Of a stretch of DNA of 64,000 nt, positions 49,112 to 58,925 are shown piece by piece; within the stretch, counting starts at the first letter, position 1; each line of letters opens with the position of its first letter. Made by a program: the position numbers and the translations under genes. The notes under the pieces were generated by a model. The model had not been told where the DNA came from. It made no database searches and saw only the letters and a program-made list of their open reading frames with translations. The DNA comes from Streptomyces sp. SJL17-4. GTDB taxonomy: Bacteria; Actinomycetota; Actinomycetes; Streptomycetales; Streptomycetaceae. The stretch spans positions 1,922,001 through 1,986,000 of the forward strand of contig NZ_CP104578.1 of NCBI RefSeq assembly GCF_036826855.1. Direction: 5' to 3'.

Positions 49112-50206
49112 TCACCCTATGGAGCGCCAGCCCTCCAGGAGCAGACCCTCCGCCGAGGCCTTCTGGCGGGTGGTGATCGGCGCGCCCGAGCCGATCCGGG
49201 CCATCGCGACCAGGCGCCCGTCGAGCCCGCGGGTGAGGACGGCGGCGAGCTCGCCGTGCCGCTCCCCGGTCTCCGACCACTGGATGCCCTCGGTCTCCTG
49301 CTCGCTCGGGTAGGCGGCGAGGGCGAGCCGGCCGTCGGCGGACTGCTGGGCGAGGACCGTGCAGTCGAAGCCGTCGATGAGACAGCGGGTGGCGGCGAGC
49401 CGCCCGGTGCCGACGGCCTTGCCGAGCACCGTCGGCTCCAGGGAGCGCTCCGGCGACCAGGCGCGGACCTGTCCGTCCAGATCGAGGTAGAAGAGCGTGA
49501 CGTGCCCCGAGGGGCCGGTCGTGGCCGCCAGAGTGCCCATGGTCACCGACGCCGGGAGCAGCTCCTCGCGGATCGGCTTGGCGCCGGACTCGCGCTGCAC
49601 GTAACGGACGAGGCCCTTGGCGTGCGAGCTGTACAGCTCGACGAAGCCGGAGCCGTTGGTGACCGCGACCGGCGAGGGGTCGGTCTTGGACCCCATCAGG
49701 TCCCACCAGGGGTGCCAGCCGCCGGCGTCCTTCTGGGCCCGCACGCTCAGTCCGCCGCCGCCGTTGCGCATGAAGGCGTACACGCGGCCCTGGCCGTCCA
49801 CCGCGACGGCGGGGTTGCCGGTCCACGGCCCCTTGCCGTTGGAGTGCCCGATCGAGCGCCATTCGAGGGCGGGGCGGCCGGTCTGGAACTGGACGCTGTG
49901 GACGAGCTCGACGTGGCCCTCTCCCCCGTCGGTGGGACGCAGGGCGACGAGGTGGACGTAGCGGTCGGCTCCCTGGCCGACGGCGAGGAAGGGGGTGAGT
50001 CCGCCGGCCGGTCCGGGGCCGCCGAGCGAGACGGGTCCGCTCCACGATCCGTCGGGCTGCTCGGTCCAGCGCACCACCTCTCCGTCCCTGGGCAGGTAGG
50101 CGCTGAACCGGCCCTCCGCCCCTCTGGTCAGCCAGGCGCCCTGGAGCAGGGGGCCGGTGGAGGAGCCGTGGGAAGGGGCGGTGGGGGCCTGGGATCGAAT
50201 AGCCAT
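49112..50206 (-). CDS. Beta-propeller-like hypothetical protein
   Basis: A protein of about 364 aa, all-beta with regularly spaced W-x-P/S motifs and repeated blocks: LQGAWLTRGAEGRFSAYLPR, then VVRWTEQPDGSWSGPVSLGG, GLTPFLAVGQGADRYVHLVA, GNPAVAVDGQGRVYAFMRNG, and HVTLFYLDLDGQVRAWSPER. The spacing of ~45-50 residues per block suggests a 5-7 bladed propeller of the PLL/tachylectin type. The starting point is uncertain (ATG 50206 or GTG 50221). No signal peptide is evident, so the cellular location is open. Confidence 0.65.
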   Translation of the reverse strand: MAIRSQAPTAPSHGSSTGPLLQGAWLTRGAEGRFSAYLPRDGEVVRWTEQPDGSWSGPVSLGGPGPAGGLTPFLAVGQGADRYVHLVALRPTDGGEGHVELVHSVQFQTGRPALEWRSIGHSNGKGPWTGNPAVAVDGQGRVYAFMRNGGGGLSVRAQKDAGGWHPWWDLMGSKTDPSPVAVTNGSGFVELYSSHAKGLVRYVQRESGAKPIREELLPASVTMGTLAATTGPSGHVTLFYLDLDGQVRAWSPERSLEPTVLGKAVGTGRLAATRCLIDGFDCTVLAQQSADGRLALAAYPSEQETEGIQWSETGERHGELAAVLTRGLDGRLVAMARIGSGAPITTRQKASAEGLLLEGWRSIG

Positions 50207-50316
50207 GGGGGGATCCAGCACTCCGGTCGTCGGAAGGAGTTCGGGTACGAACCGACTGTAGTCGCCCTTCCGAACGGTCCCTTCCGCGCCTGCGGTATCG
50301 CCGCCCTACGGCCCGC

Positions 50317-51831
50317 TCAATACTTCGCTCCCTGGCCTTCGCGCCCGAGCCGGCTGTGACCGCGCCCGTACAGGAAGTACACGACGATGCCGATCGCCAT
50401 CCAGACCGCGAACCGGAACCAGGTCTCGCCGGGCAGGTTGAGCATCAGCCAGAGCGAGGCGGCGATGGAGAGGATCGGCAGCGCGGGCACCCAGGGGGTG
50501 CGGAAGGCACGCGGCAGGTCGGGGCGGGTGCGGCGGAGCACGATGACGCCGAACGCGACGACGACGAAGGCGAAGAGGGTGCCGATGTTCACCAGGGTCG
50601 CGAGCTCGTTGATGCTGGTGAAGCCGGCGACGATGGCGATGATCACACCGAGCAGGATGGTCGGCCGGTACGGGGTCCGGAAGCGCGGGTGCGTCTTGGA
50701 GAAGAAGCGCGGCAGGAGGCCGTCGCGGCTCATCGCGAAGAACACCCGGGTCTGGCCGAGCAGCAGGATCAGACAGACCGTGGTGAGGCCGACGGCGGCG
50801 CCGAAGCTGATCACGCCCGCGTAGAAGGGATGCCCTGCCGCCTTGAAGGCGTCGGCGAGCGGGGCGCTCACGGACAGCTCCGAGTAGTGCTGCATGCCGG
50901 TGACGACCAGCGCGACGGCCACGTAGAGCACGGTGCAGATGAGGAGCGAGCCGAGGATGCCTCGGGGCATGTCCCGCTGGGGCAGCTTGGTCTCCTCGGC
51001 GGCGGTGGCCACCACGTCGAAGCCGATGAAGGCGAAGAACACGACCGAGGCGGCGGTGAAGATGCCCATGACGCCGAAGTTGGTCGGCTCGTAGCCGAAG
51101 ATCGTCTGGACCAGCGGGGAGTCCCAGCTGGAGCCGCCGCCCTCGGGGGTGACGGCCGGCGGGATGAAGGGCGTGTAGTTGTCGCCGACGATGAAGAACA
51201 GACCGGCGACGATCACGATCATCACCACGGTCACCTTGATCGCCACGACGAGCGCGGTGATCCGGGCGGAGAGCTTCATGCCGAGGACGAGGACGACGGT
51301 CAGCACCAGGACGAGGATGAAGGCCAGGATGTCGAAGGTGCCGCCCGGCGCGTCAGGGCCTTGGAGCGCCGCCGGCAGATGCCAGTCGATGTTGTCCATG
51401 AGCGAGCGGACGTATCCCGACCAGCCGACGGCGACCACCGCCGTACCGAGGGCGAACTCCAGGACGAGGTCCCAGCCGATGATCCAGGCGGGCAGCTCGC
51501 CGATCGAGGCGTACGCGAAGGTGTACGCCGATCCCGCCACCGGCACCGTCGAGGCGAACTCGGCGTAGCACAGGGCGGCGAGGGCGCACACGATGCCGGC
51601 GGCGACGAAGGCGAGGGCCGTCGCCGGGCCGGCGTTCTCCTTGGCGACCTTGCCCGTGAGGACGAAGATGCCGGTGCCGATGATGACGCCGACGCCGAAC
51701 ACCGTCAGGTCCCAGGCGGAGAGGGACTTCCGGAGGGCGTGCTCCGGTTCCTCCGTGTCGCGGATCGACTGCTCGACCGTCTTGGTGCGGAAGATTCCGC
51801 TGTTGGCGCGTGGCTGCTGGTCCGTACTCAC
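50317..51831 (-). CDS. APC-superfamily amino-acid permease
   Basis: A 504-aa membrane protein with about 12 TM helices. Landmarks are VFGVGVIIGTGIFVLTGKVA (first TM with unwound GIG motif), TVPVAGSAYTFAYASIGELP, GFDVVATAAEETKLPQRDMP and LGQTRVFFAMSRDGLLPRFF. The cytoplasmic N-terminus is 40 residues. It most resembles the cationic amino-acid transporter branch; the exact substrate is not readable. ATG 51831. It lies between the beta-propeller gene and dxs on the same strand, with a long hairpin separating it from dxs. Confidence 0.88.
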   Translation of the reverse strand: MSTDQQPRANSGIFRTKTVEQSIRDTEEPEHALRKSLSAWDLTVFGVGVIIGTGIFVLTGKVAKENAGPATALAFVAAGIVCALAALCYAEFASTVPVAGSAYTFAYASIGELPAWIIGWDLVLEFALGTAVVAVGWSGYVRSLMDNIDWHLPAALQGPDAPGGTFDILAFILVLVLTVVLVLGMKLSARITALVVAIKVTVVMIVIVAGLFFIVGDNYTPFIPPAVTPEGGGSSWDSPLVQTIFGYEPTNFGVMGIFTAASVVFFAFIGFDVVATAAEETKLPQRDMPRGILGSLLICTVLYVAVALVVTGMQHYSELSVSAPLADAFKAAGHPFYAGVISFGAAVGLTTVCLILLLGQTRVFFAMSRDGLLPRFFSKTHPRFRTPYRPTILLGVIIAIVAGFTSINELATLVNIGTLFAFVVVAFGVIVLRRTRPDLPRAFRTPWVPALPILSIAASLWLMLNLPGETWFRFAVWMAIGIVVYFLYGRGHSRLGREGQGAKY

Positions 51832-51887
51832 TCGTCGTACCTCCCTGCCATGGGGCTGCCCGCCCTCTGGTCAGAATGCACGCGAAA

Positions 51888-51925
51888 GGGCCGATCGGCA
51901 CTCCGAAGAGTGAACCGATCGGCCC
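51888..51925 (-). terminator. Long hairpin downstream of dxs
   Basis: An outer 11-bp stem GGGCCGATCGG / CCGATCGGCCC and an inner CACTC / GAGTG stem with a CGAA tetraloop stack, only 28 nt beyond the dxs stop. Confidence 0.7.
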
Positions 51926-51952
51926 CTGGGTGACGCGGGGTGACGGTGACCG

Positions 51953-53872
51953 TCAGTCGCGGGCGGGCTCCACGGCCTGCGCGCTGCTCTCGAACCTGCC
52001 GTCGAGACGCGAGACCAGACCGGTGACCTGACGGGCGATGTCCGGGGCGGTCAGGCCGATCTCCGCCAGGACCTCGCCGCGGGAGGCGTGGTCCAGGAAG
52101 CGCGGCGGGATGCCGAAGTCGCGCAGCGGCACGTCCACCCCGGCGTCGCGGAGCGCCTGGGCGACGGCCGAGCCGACACCGCCGACGCGGCTGTTGTCCT
52201 CGACGGTGACGACGACCCGGTGGCGCTCGGCGAGCGGGGCGAGGGCCTCGTCGACGGGCTTGACCCAACGGGGGTCGACAACCGTGGTGGAGATGCCGTG
52301 GCGGTCGAGCAGGTCGGCGATCTCCAGGCACATCGGGGCGAGCGCCCCGACGGAGACCAGGAGGACGTCCGGCCGGTCGGAGCCGGGCTCGCGGAGCACG
52401 TCCATGCCGCCGACGCGGCGCAGGGCGGGTACGGCGGGGCCGACGGCGCCCTTGGAGAAGCGGACCACGGTGGGGGCGTCGGTGACCTCGACGGCCTCGC
52501 GCAGCTGGGCGCGGACCTGGTCGGCGTCGCGCGGGGCGGCGAGCCGCAGGCCGGGGACGACCTGGAGGATCGACATGTCCCACATGCCGTTGTGGGAGGC
52601 GCCGTCGGTGCCGGTGACGCCGGCCCGGTCCAGGACGAAGGTGACCCCGCATTTGTGCAGGGCCACGTCCATCAGGACCTGGTCGAAGGCGCGGTTGAGG
52701 AAGGTCGCGTAGACCGCGAAGACCGGGTGCAGGCCTCCGGTGGCGAGGCCGGCGGCGGAGACCGCGGCGTGCTGCTCGGCGATGCCGACGTCGAAGACCC
52801 GCTCGGGGAAGGCCTTGGCGAACTTGTCGAGACCGACGGGCTGGAGCATGGCCGCGGTGATGGCGACGATGTCCGCGCGCTCCTTGCCGAGCGCGACCAT
52901 CTCCTCGGCGAAGACGCCGGTCCAGTCGGCGCCGGAGGAGGCGATGGGCAGGCCGGTGTCGGGGTGGATCTTGCCGACGGCGTGGAAGCGGTCGGCCTCG
53001 TCCTGGAGGGCCGGCTGGTAGCCGCGGCCCTTCTCGGTGAGGCAGTGGACGATCACGGGGCCGCCGAAGCGCTTGGCGCGCGTCAGGGCGGACTCCAGGG
53101 CCTCGATGTCGTGGCCGTCGATGGGGCCGACGTACTTGAGGCCGAGGTCCTCGAACATGCCCTGCGGGGCGATGAAGTCCTTGAGGCCCTTCTTGGCGCC
53201 GTGCAGGGTCTCGTAGAGCGGCTTCCCGACGACGGGGGTGCGCTCCAGGATGTCCTTGCCGCGGGCGAGGAAGCGCTCGTAGCCGTCGGTGGTGCGCAGG
53301 GTCGCCAGGTGGTTGGCGAGGCCGCCGATGGTGGGGGCGTAGGAGCGCTCGTTGTCGTTGACGACGATGACGAGCGGGCGGTCCTTGGCGGCGGCGATGT
53401 TGTTCAGCGCCTCCCAGGCCATGCCGCCGGTGAGGGCCCCGTCGCCGATGACGGCGACGACGTGGTCGTCCTTCTTGAGGACCTCGTTCGCCTTGGCGAG
53501 GCCGTCGGCCCAGCCGAGGACCGTGGAGGCGTGCGAGTTCTCGATGACGTCGTGCTCGGACTCGGCCTGCGAGGGGTAGCCGGAGAGGCCGCCCTTCATC
53601 TTGAGCTTCGAGAAGTCCTGGCGGCCCGTGAGCAGCTTGTGGACGTAGCTCTGGTGGCCGGTGTCCCAGAGGACCTTGTCCTTCGGGGAGTCGAACACGC
53701 GGTGCAGGGCGATGGTCAGCTCGACCACGCCGAGGTTGGGCCCGAGGTGCCCGCCGGTCTTGGAGACGGCGTCCACGAGGAACGTCCTGATCTCGTCGGC
53801 CAGCTGATCCAGCTGTTCCGGGGAGAGCCGGTCCAGATCTCGCGGTCCCCTGATACGGGTCAGCAATGCCAC
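51953..53872 (-). CDS. dxs: 1-Deoxy-D-xylulose-5-phosphate synthase Dxs
   Basis: A 639-aa thiamine-diphosphate enzyme that makes DXP from pyruvate and glyceraldehyde-3-phosphate, first step of the MEP isoprenoid pathway. It has [38 protein letters not shown], the ThDP/Mg motif [40 protein letters not shown] and ending in the transketolase C domain [23 protein letters not shown] 53872 follows AAGGAGG. It is downstream of xylH, separated by a strong hairpin. Confidence 0.96.
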   Translation of the reverse strand: MALLTRIRGPRDLDRLSPEQLDQLADEIRTFLVDAVSKTGGHLGPNLGVVELTIALHRVFDSPKDKVLWDTGHQSYVHKLLTGRQDFSKLKMKGGLSGYPSQAESEHDVIENSHASTVLGWADGLAKANEVLKKDDHVVAVIGDGALTGGMAWEALNNIAAAKDRPLVIVVNDNERSYAPTIGGLANHLATLRTTDGYERFLARGKDILERTPVVGKPLYETLHGAKKGLKDFIAPQGMFEDLGLKYVGPIDGHDIEALESALTRAKRFGGPVIVHCLTEKGRGYQPALQDEADRFHAVGKIHPDTGLPIASSGADWTGVFAEEMVALGKERADIVAITAAMLQPVGLDKFAKAFPERVFDVGIAEQHAAVSAAGLATGGLHPVFAVYATFLNRAFDQVLMDVALHKCGVTFVLDRAGVTGTDGASHNGMWDMSILQVVPGLRLAAPRDADQVRAQLREAVEVTDAPTVVRFSKGAVGPAVPALRRVGGMDVLREPGSDRPDVLLVSVGALAPMCLEIADLLDRHGISTTVVDPRWVKPVDEALAPLAERHRVVVTVEDNSRVGGVGSAVAQALRDAGVDVPLRDFGIPPRFLDHASRGEVLAEIGLTAPDIARQVTGLVSRLDGRFESSAQAVEPARD

Positions 53873-54041
53873 CCGTGCCTCCTTGCGTTTGAGCTGGTCG
53901 AGCTTGCCGATTTGTCGAGTCTAATGTTCCGTCTTGGATCGTGGGCATCGGGCCGGGGGGTGAGGCGTCACCCTCACGGCCTACATGTCGCTGATCTGTA
54001 CGGCTCTGTACGGGCGCGTGTACTGCTCCGGACGCGCGGCA

Positions 54042-54069
54042 GCCCGGCGCCGGTTTCCCGGCGCCGGGC
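54042..54069 (-). terminator. Hairpin after the xylH-like gene
   Basis: A perfect 12-bp stem GCCCGGCGCCGG / CCGGCGCCGGGC with a TTTC loop lies 45 nt past the permease stop and before dxs. Confidence 0.75.
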
Positions 54070-54113
54070 GGTGTGGCGAGCGTTACGCGCGCGTGGGCGT
54101 GGCCCTGGTGGCC

Positions 54114-55433
54114 CTAAGCCCGTCCGGCCGTCTTCTGCGTCTTGCGGGAGACCGAGTCGATGATCACGGCGATGAGCAGGACCGCTCCGGTGATCATGTA
54201 CTGGATCGCGTTCGAGGACAGGTTCATCTGGTTGAGGCCCTGGACGATCGACTGGATGACCAGGATGCCGAGGAGCGCCGACCAGACCTTGCCGCGTCCG
54301 CCGAACAGGGACGTACCGCCGATGACCGCCGCGGCGATGCACATCATCAGCTGGTTGCCGCCACCGAGGGAGCGGTCGGCGCCGCCGGTCGCGGAGGCGA
54401 GGAACAGACCGCCGATCGCGCCCATCGTGCCGGAGATCATGAACACCGAGATCCGGATCCACGAGACGTTGATACCGGCGCGGCGGGCGGCCTCGATGCC
54501 ACCGCCGACGGCGAAGACCTGACGGCCGTAGGTGGTGCGGCGGAGCACGAAGTCGGTGACGAGGAGGATCACCAGGAAGATCACCAGGGAGAGCGGCAGG
54601 CCCTGCTCCTGGTTGAAGCCGTACGCGGCGACGAGGACCAGGACCGCGAGGACGGCGGTGCGCAGGATGATCTCGCTCTGCGGGCGGTGCGGCAGCTCGG
54701 CGCCCTTGCGGCGGCGGGAGTCGCGCAGCTGGGCGAGATAGAACGCGGCGACGACGACCACGGCGAGGCCGTAGGCGGCGGCGACGTCGGAGAAGTAGTA
54801 CTTGGTGAGGTCGCCGACGAAGCTGCCGATCGGGGTGGGGATGGTGGACCGGTCGCCCATCACCCAGGTCTGCAGACCGGCCCAGCCGAGGAAGCCGGCC
54901 AGGGTGACCACGAACGCGGGCACGCCGATCTTGGCGAAGACCAGACCGTGGAAGGCGCCGAGCAGGGTGCCGGACAGGATGCCGAGGAGGATCGCGAGGG
55001 AGTCCGGCATGTCGGTGCCGAGGACGCCCCAGACCGAGCCGGCCAGACCCGCCACGGAGCCGACCGCGAGGTCGATCTCGCCGAGCAGCAGCACGAAGAC
55101 GATGCCGACGGCCATGATGCCGGGGCCGACCGCGTACAGCGTGATCTGGTCGAGGTTGTACGAGGTGATGAAGTTGCCGGTGAGCGCCTGGAAGACGATG
55201 CCGATGACGATCAGGCCGACGACGACGGGCAGCGAGCCGATCTCACCGGAGCGGATCTTGCGCTTGAACTCCGTGACGTAGCCCTTGAAGCCCTGCTCGC
55301 GCACGAGGAGGCGGGGGTCGACGGCGGGGATCGCGGCGGCGGCCGGAGCCTCGGTCACCGGGGCCGTCCCGTCGGGGGTACGGGGCTCGGGCACCGCTGC
55401 CTCTTCGCTCGCGGTGGGAGGGGTGTTGCTCAC
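54114..55433 (-). CDS. xylH: Sugar ABC transporter permease, XylH-type
   Basis: A 439-aa inner-membrane protein: a 70-residue Pro/Ala-rich N-terminus, then about ten TM helices (SLPVVVGLIVIGIVFQALTG, LDQITLYAVGPGIMAVGIVF, LLGEIDLAVGSVAGLAGSVW, PAFVVTLAGFLGWAGLQTWV, and near the end IMTGAVLLIAV-like YMITGAVLLIAVIIDSVSRK). The AVGGGIEAARRAGINVSWIR segment is the ribose/xylose-family cytoplasmic coupling loop. GTG 55433 overlaps the ATPase stop as GTGA. The symbol follows from gene order beside a rok7B7-type regulator; the sugar is inferred to be xylose. Confidence 0.87.
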   Translation of the reverse strand: MSNTPPTASEEAAVPEPRTPDGTAPVTEAPAAAAIPAVDPRLLVREQGFKGYVTEFKRKIRSGEIGSLPVVVGLIVIGIVFQALTGNFITSYNLDQITLYAVGPGIMAVGIVFVLLLGEIDLAVGSVAGLAGSVWGVLGTDMPDSLAILLGILSGTLLGAFHGLVFAKIGVPAFVVTLAGFLGWAGLQTWVMGDRSTIPTPIGSFVGDLTKYYFSDVAAAYGLAVVVVAAFYLAQLRDSRRRKGAELPHRPQSEIILRTAVLAVLVLVAAYGFNQEQGLPLSLVIFLVILLVTDFVLRRTTYGRQVFAVGGGIEAARRAGINVSWIRISVFMISGTMGAIGGLFLASATGGADRSLGGGNQLMMCIAAAVIGGTSLFGGRGKVWSALLGILVIQSIVQGLNQMNLSSNAIQYMITGAVLLIAVIIDSVSRKTQKTAGRA

Positions 55434-56215
55434 TTCGCTACCTCCGCGTTGCGGGCCTGACGGCGGGTCACGGCGTTGTCCGTGGCACCGGTGATCGCGG
55501 CGATGATCTCTTCGTGCGTGGTGGTGGCCACCGGGAAGGTGCCGTTGTTGCGGCCCAGGCGCAGCACGGCCACGGTGTCGGCGACGGCCTTCACATCGGC
55601 CATGTTGTGGCTGATGAGGATGACGCCGAGGCCCTGCTCGCGCAGCCGCTCGACCAGGTCGAGGACCTGGGCGGTCTGCTCGACGCCGAGGGCGGCGGTC
55701 GGCTCGTCGAGGATCACGATCTTGGGGTCGCCGACCAGGGCGCGCGCGATGGCGACGACCTGGCGCTGGCCGCCGGAGAGGGCGGCGACGGGGATGCGGA
55801 CGCTGGGGATGCGGATCGAGAGCGTGGAGAGCAGGTCCTTGGCCCGCTTCTCCATGGCGACCTCGTCGAGGACGCTGCCCTTCTTGATCTCGCGGCCGAG
55901 GAACAGGTTGGCGACGACGTCGAGGTTGTCGCAGAGCGCGAGGTCCTGGTAGACGGTCGCGACACCGAGGTTCTGGGAGTCGTGCGGGCGCTGGATCTCG
56001 ACCTGCTCGCCCTCCCACTCGATGACGCCCTCGTCGATCGGGTGCACGCCGGCGATCGTCTTGACCAGCGTGGACTTACCCGCTCCGTTGTCGCCGACGA
56101 GCGCGACGACCTCTCCTGCGTGGACTTCGAGATCGACACCGGAGAGGACCTGAACCGCTCCGAACCGCTTGAAGATCCCGCGCAACGCCAGCACGGGCGC
56201 CTGCGTCTGGGACAC
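55430..56215 (-). CDS. xylG: Sugar ABC transporter ATP-binding protein, XylG-type
   Basis: A 261-aa single ATPase domain: Walker A LVGDNGAGKSTLVKTIAG, signature LSGGQRQVVAIARAL, Walker B IVILDEPTAALG and H-loop VILISHNMADV. Ribose- and xylose-type ATPases are often fused doublets of about 500 aa; this single-domain version is the streptomycete form. GTG 56215 follows AAGGAG with 9 nt spacing. Between this gene and the binding-protein gene is a 312-nt gap with a hairpin. Confidence 0.9.
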   Translation of the reverse strand: MSQTQAPVLALRGIFKRFGAVQVLSGVDLEVHAGEVVALVGDNGAGKSTLVKTIAGVHPIDEGVIEWEGEQVEIQRPHDSQNLGVATVYQDLALCDNLDVVANLFLGREIKKGSVLDEVAMEKRAKDLLSTLSIRIPSVRIPVAALSGGQRQVVAIARALVGDPKIVILDEPTAALGVEQTAQVLDLVERLREQGLGVILISHNMADVKAVADTVAVLRLGRNNGTFPVATTTHEEIIAAITGATDNAVTRRQARNAEVAK

Positions 56216-56527
56216 GTGAACCAACTCCTTCGCCGCCCGCGGGCGGCGGCATGTCGCGCCGCCGGTGCAGCGCCAAAGTTCGAGGGGGGCTGAGCTCGTC
56301 CGGCCCCCGGACCGACAGCGGGGTCTGGGTCGGCCGGGGGCCGGACGGGCAGGGGGACGGATCCGGTCGACGGGCACCTGGCGGTCGGCGGGGGGTTCAC
56401 CCTCTGGCGGGTTTCACCCCCGGCGGGGCCGTTCACCCCGTGGCCGGGGCTTCGGCCTCTGTACGCGGGCCGGTGACGGGATCCGTGACGCCGGGCCCTC
56501 GGGGGCCCGGCGGGCTGGGCTCAGGGG
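56216..56527 (-). other. Intergenic spacer between xylF-like and xylG-like genes
   Basis: A 312-nt gap inside the operon. It holds a hairpin near the xylF end (56489-56512), and three TTCACCC words at 56396, 56413 and 56432, irregularly spaced by 17 and 19 nt. The words are not contiguous, so they do not look like a normal PHO box. I see no open frame with codon bias here. Confidence 0.7.
56489..56512 (-). terminator. Hairpin after the binding-protein gene (attenuator-like)
   Basis: CGCCGGGCCC / GGGCCCGGCG with a TCGG loop, 15 nt beyond the stop at 56528. Such intra-operon hairpins let the binding protein be made in excess over the ATPase and permease. Confidence 0.6.
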
Positions 56528-57592
56528 TTACTTGATGCCCAGTTCCGTGCACTTGGCGGCCAGGTCCGAGGTGCAGAGGTCGGCGGCCTTGTAGATGCCG
56601 TCCTTGATCACCGTGGTCTGGATGTTGGTCTTGTCGACCACGACCGGCGGGAACAGCGTCGACGGCACACCGTCGGTCGCGCCCTGGGCTCCGAGCTCCT
56701 TGCCCTGGAGCAGGTTCACCGCGAACTTGGCGGCCTCGGGGGCCAGCTGGAGCGGCGACTTGTAGATGGTGAAGGTCTGCGAACCGGCGATGATGCGCTG
56801 GATGCCCGCGACCTCGGCGTCCTGGCCGCCCACCGGGATGCCCTTGATGCCGGCGTTCTCGAGGGAGGTGATGACGCCGCCGGCCATGCCGTCGTTGGCC
56901 GAGTAGACCGCGCCGATCTTGTCCTTGCCGACCGAGGAGATCGCGGCGGACATCTTCTCGCCGGCGATCTTCGGGTCCCACTCGCCGGAGGCCTCGTAGG
57001 CGATCTTGCCGACCTTGCCGTCGAGGGCGGTGTGGGCGCCCTTCTTGAAGAGACCGGCGTTCGGGTCCTTCTCGTCACCGTTGATCATCACGACGTTGGC
57101 GGAGGCGGCCTTGGCGCCGAGGGCGGCGAGGAGCGCCTGGCCCTGGAGCTCGCCGACCTTGTTGTTGTCGTGGCTGACGTAGGCGTCGGCGCCCTTGACG
57201 GCGCGGTCGTACGCGACGACCTTGACGCCCTTGGCCTTGGCCTCGGTGACCCAGCCCTCGGCCTTGGTCGCGTCGACCGGGTCGAGCGCGATGACCTTGA
57301 TGCCGTCGGCGATCAGCTGGTCGAACTGCTGCTTCTGCTTGACGACGTCGGAGACCGCGTTGTTGTACACGACCTCGCAGTCGCCGCACGCGGCCTTGAC
57401 GGCCTTCTCGAACTGGGGCTTGTCCAGGGCCTCGTAGCGCGAGGTCTTGTTCTCGGGAAGGAGCAGGCCGATCTTGGTCGAGCTGCCCTTGTCACCGCTG
57501 TCGTCGCCGCCGGCCTGGCCACAGGCGGCGAGCGAGAGGGCCATCGACACCGCGGCCGTGGCTATGACGGCGCGACGCGTCACTGCGTTCAT
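56528..57592 (-). CDS. xylF: Sugar ABC substrate-binding lipoprotein, XylF-type
   Basis: A 354-aa lipoprotein (AVSMALSLAACGQAGG lipobox, Cys about 24) with the periplasmic-binding type I fold: TKIGLLLPENKTSRYEALDK, then QQFDQLIADGIKVIALDPVD and KVVAYDRAVKGADAYVSHDN, which resemble XylF/RbsB binding proteins and the hinge ARG/ASP sugar contacts. GAVYSANDGMAGGVITSLEN lies late. ATG 57592 begins MNAVTRRAVIATAA. The gene lies just after the rok7B7-like regulator gene and likely under its control. Confidence 0.9.
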   Translation of the reverse strand: MNAVTRRAVIATAAVSMALSLAACGQAGGDDSGDKGSSTKIGLLLPENKTSRYEALDKPQFEKAVKAACGDCEVVYNNAVSDVVKQKQQFDQLIADGIKVIALDPVDATKAEGWVTEAKAKGVKVVAYDRAVKGADAYVSHDNNKVGELQGQALLAALGAKAASANVVMINGDEKDPNAGLFKKGAHTALDGKVGKIAYEASGEWDPKIAGEKMSAAISSVGKDKIGAVYSANDGMAGGVITSLENAGIKGIPVGGQDAEVAGIQRIIAGSQTFTIYKSPLQLAPEAAKFAVNLLQGKELGAQGATDGVPSTLFPPVVVDKTNIQTTVIKDGIYKAADLCTSDLAAKCTELGIK

Positions 57593-57683
57593 TGGGGTTG
57601 CCTCCCTGACGAGGCCGCGACGTTGCGGCCGAGGTGGCACGAAGTCAACTCGGCCGTCACACCGACGTCAAGAAGTAAATCCT

Positions 57684-57712
57684 TAACGAGATGACAACGG
57701 TGGTGTTCGTTA
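57684..57712. promoter_or_regulatory. Candidate operator between ROK gene and xylF-like gene
   Basis: TAACGA (57684-57689) and TCGTTA (57707-57712) form an inverted repeat with a 17-nt spacer, right after the ROK gene stop and about 90 nt before the xylF-like start. It is a reasonable place for a ROK-protein operator. The call rests on symmetry and position only. Confidence 0.35.
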
Positions 57713-57713
57713 T

Positions 57714-58925
57714 CTAAGTGAACGCAAGGCGTGAGGCCGGAGCGGCCGTCGGCAGAGCACTCTCCAACAGGGTCGAATCGCCCATTTCACTCAGTACGAG
57801 GGCCAGCGCGCCGAGCACCTCGGCGCGGCCCCCCAGGGCCCCCTGGGCCAGCGAGAGCTGCCGGGCGGCACTGGGGATCGCGTACCGCGACACGGAGTCC
57901 CTGATGGGCGCCAGGACCAGCTCTCCGGCCTCCGCGAGGTCGCCCCCGAGCACCACCCGGCTCGGGTTCAGAAGGTTGCAGAGGTTGGCGATGCCGCTGC
58001 CGATGTGCCGCCCGACGTCGGCGATGACCCGGCGGCAGCCCGGGTCGCCCTCGCGGGCCAGCTGGACGACCCGTTCCATGGTCAGATCGGGGCCGTGGCT
58101 GGGCTGGAGCAGCGGCAGCACGTACCGGGCGGCCGTGAAGGTCTCCAGGCAGCCGCGGTTGCCGCAGCGGCAGACCGGGCCCGACTCGTCGAGCGTGATG
58201 TGCCCGATCTCGCCGGCGGTGCCGCCGGGGCCCCGGTAGACGCGTCCGTCGATGACGAGGCCGGCGCCGACGCCGCTCGCCACCTTGATGTACGCCAGGT
58301 CCTTGACGCCCCGCCCGCTGCCCCAGACCAGTTCGCCGAGGGCGCCGAGGTTGGCGTCGTTGTCGACGTGCACGGGGACGCCGAGGCGGCCGGAGAGCTC
58401 CTCGGCGGGGTTGATCCCGCTCCAGCCCGGCAGGATCGAGGTCGAGCCGAGGGTCCCGGAGGAGACGTCGATGGGGCCGGGGACACCGAGCCCGACGCCG
58501 ATCACCTTGTCGGGGCCGATCCCGGTGGCCAGGATCAGCCGCTTGACCAGGTGCTCCGCCCGGTCGAAGCCCTCGGCGGCGGAGGCGTCCACGTCGAGCG
58601 GCTCCGCCTCCTCGGCGAGCACCTGGTGGGCGAGGTTGCCGACGGCGACCCGGAGGTGGGTGTGGCCGAAGTCCACGCCGATCACGATGCCGGCGTCACC
58701 GGAGAGCGAGACGCTGCGGGCCCGGCGGCCGCCCGCCGAGGTGGGCGTGACGTCGACGGTGCCGCCGTCCTTCAGCTCCCGGACGATGTTGGAGACCGTC
58801 GCGGCGGACAGTCCCGTCGCCCGGGCGATCTCCGCCTGGGTGAGCGAGCCGGCCATGCGCACCGCCCGGACGACCCGTTCGAGATTGGCCCTGTGCAGAG
58901 ACGTCTGCGACCCCGGAGTCTCCAT
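57714..58925 (-). CDS. rok7B7: ROK-family transcriptional regulator, Rok7B7-like
   Basis: A protein of about 403 aa. It has a MarR-like helix-turn-helix (NLERVVRAVRMAGSLTQAEI, then ATGLSAATVSNIVRELK) followed by the ROK sugar-kinase-like domain: ATP/phosphate motif VIGVDFGHTHLRVAVGNL, the GxGxxG region VIGVGLGVPGPIDV and the zinc cluster CRCGNRGCLET (CxCGxxGCxE). It may act as a sugar-sensing repressor/activator. In S. coelicolor the orthologous position is occupied by Rok7B7, reported to affect xylose use, carbon repression and antibiotics. ATG 58925 is used; upstream GTG/ATG starts up to 58958 are possible. Confidence 0.88.
   Translation of the reverse strand: METPGSQTSLHRANLERVVRAVRMAGSLTQAEIARATGLSAATVSNIVRELKDGGTVDVTPTSAGGRRARSVSLSGDAGIVIGVDFGHTHLRVAVGNLAHQVLAEEAEPLDVDASAAEGFDRAEHLVKRLILATGIGPDKVIGVGLGVPGPIDVSSGTLGSTSILPGWSGINPAEELSGRLGVPVHVDNDANLGALGELVWGSGRGVKDLAYIKVASGVGAGLVIDGRVYRGPGGTAGEIGHITLDESGPVCRCGNRGCLETFTAARYVLPLLQPSHGPDLTMERVVQLAREGDPGCRRVIADVGRHIGSGIANLCNLLNPSRVVLGGDLAEAGELVLAPIRDSVSRYAIPSAARQLSLAQGALGGRAEVLGALALVLSEMGDSTLLESALPTAAPASRLAFT

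Noticed and set aside
54142..55494. Acidic, His/Asp/Glu-rich plus-strand frames over the transporter and dxs genes
   Set aside because: Composition (runs of D, E, G, A, H, R) is the mirror image of hydrophobic or charged real genes on the minus strand; no ribosome site or motif.
56395..56440. Three TTCACCC words that might be a PHO box
   Set aside because: They are 17 and 19 nt apart rather than contiguous 11-nt direct repeats, so PhoP binding is not supported.
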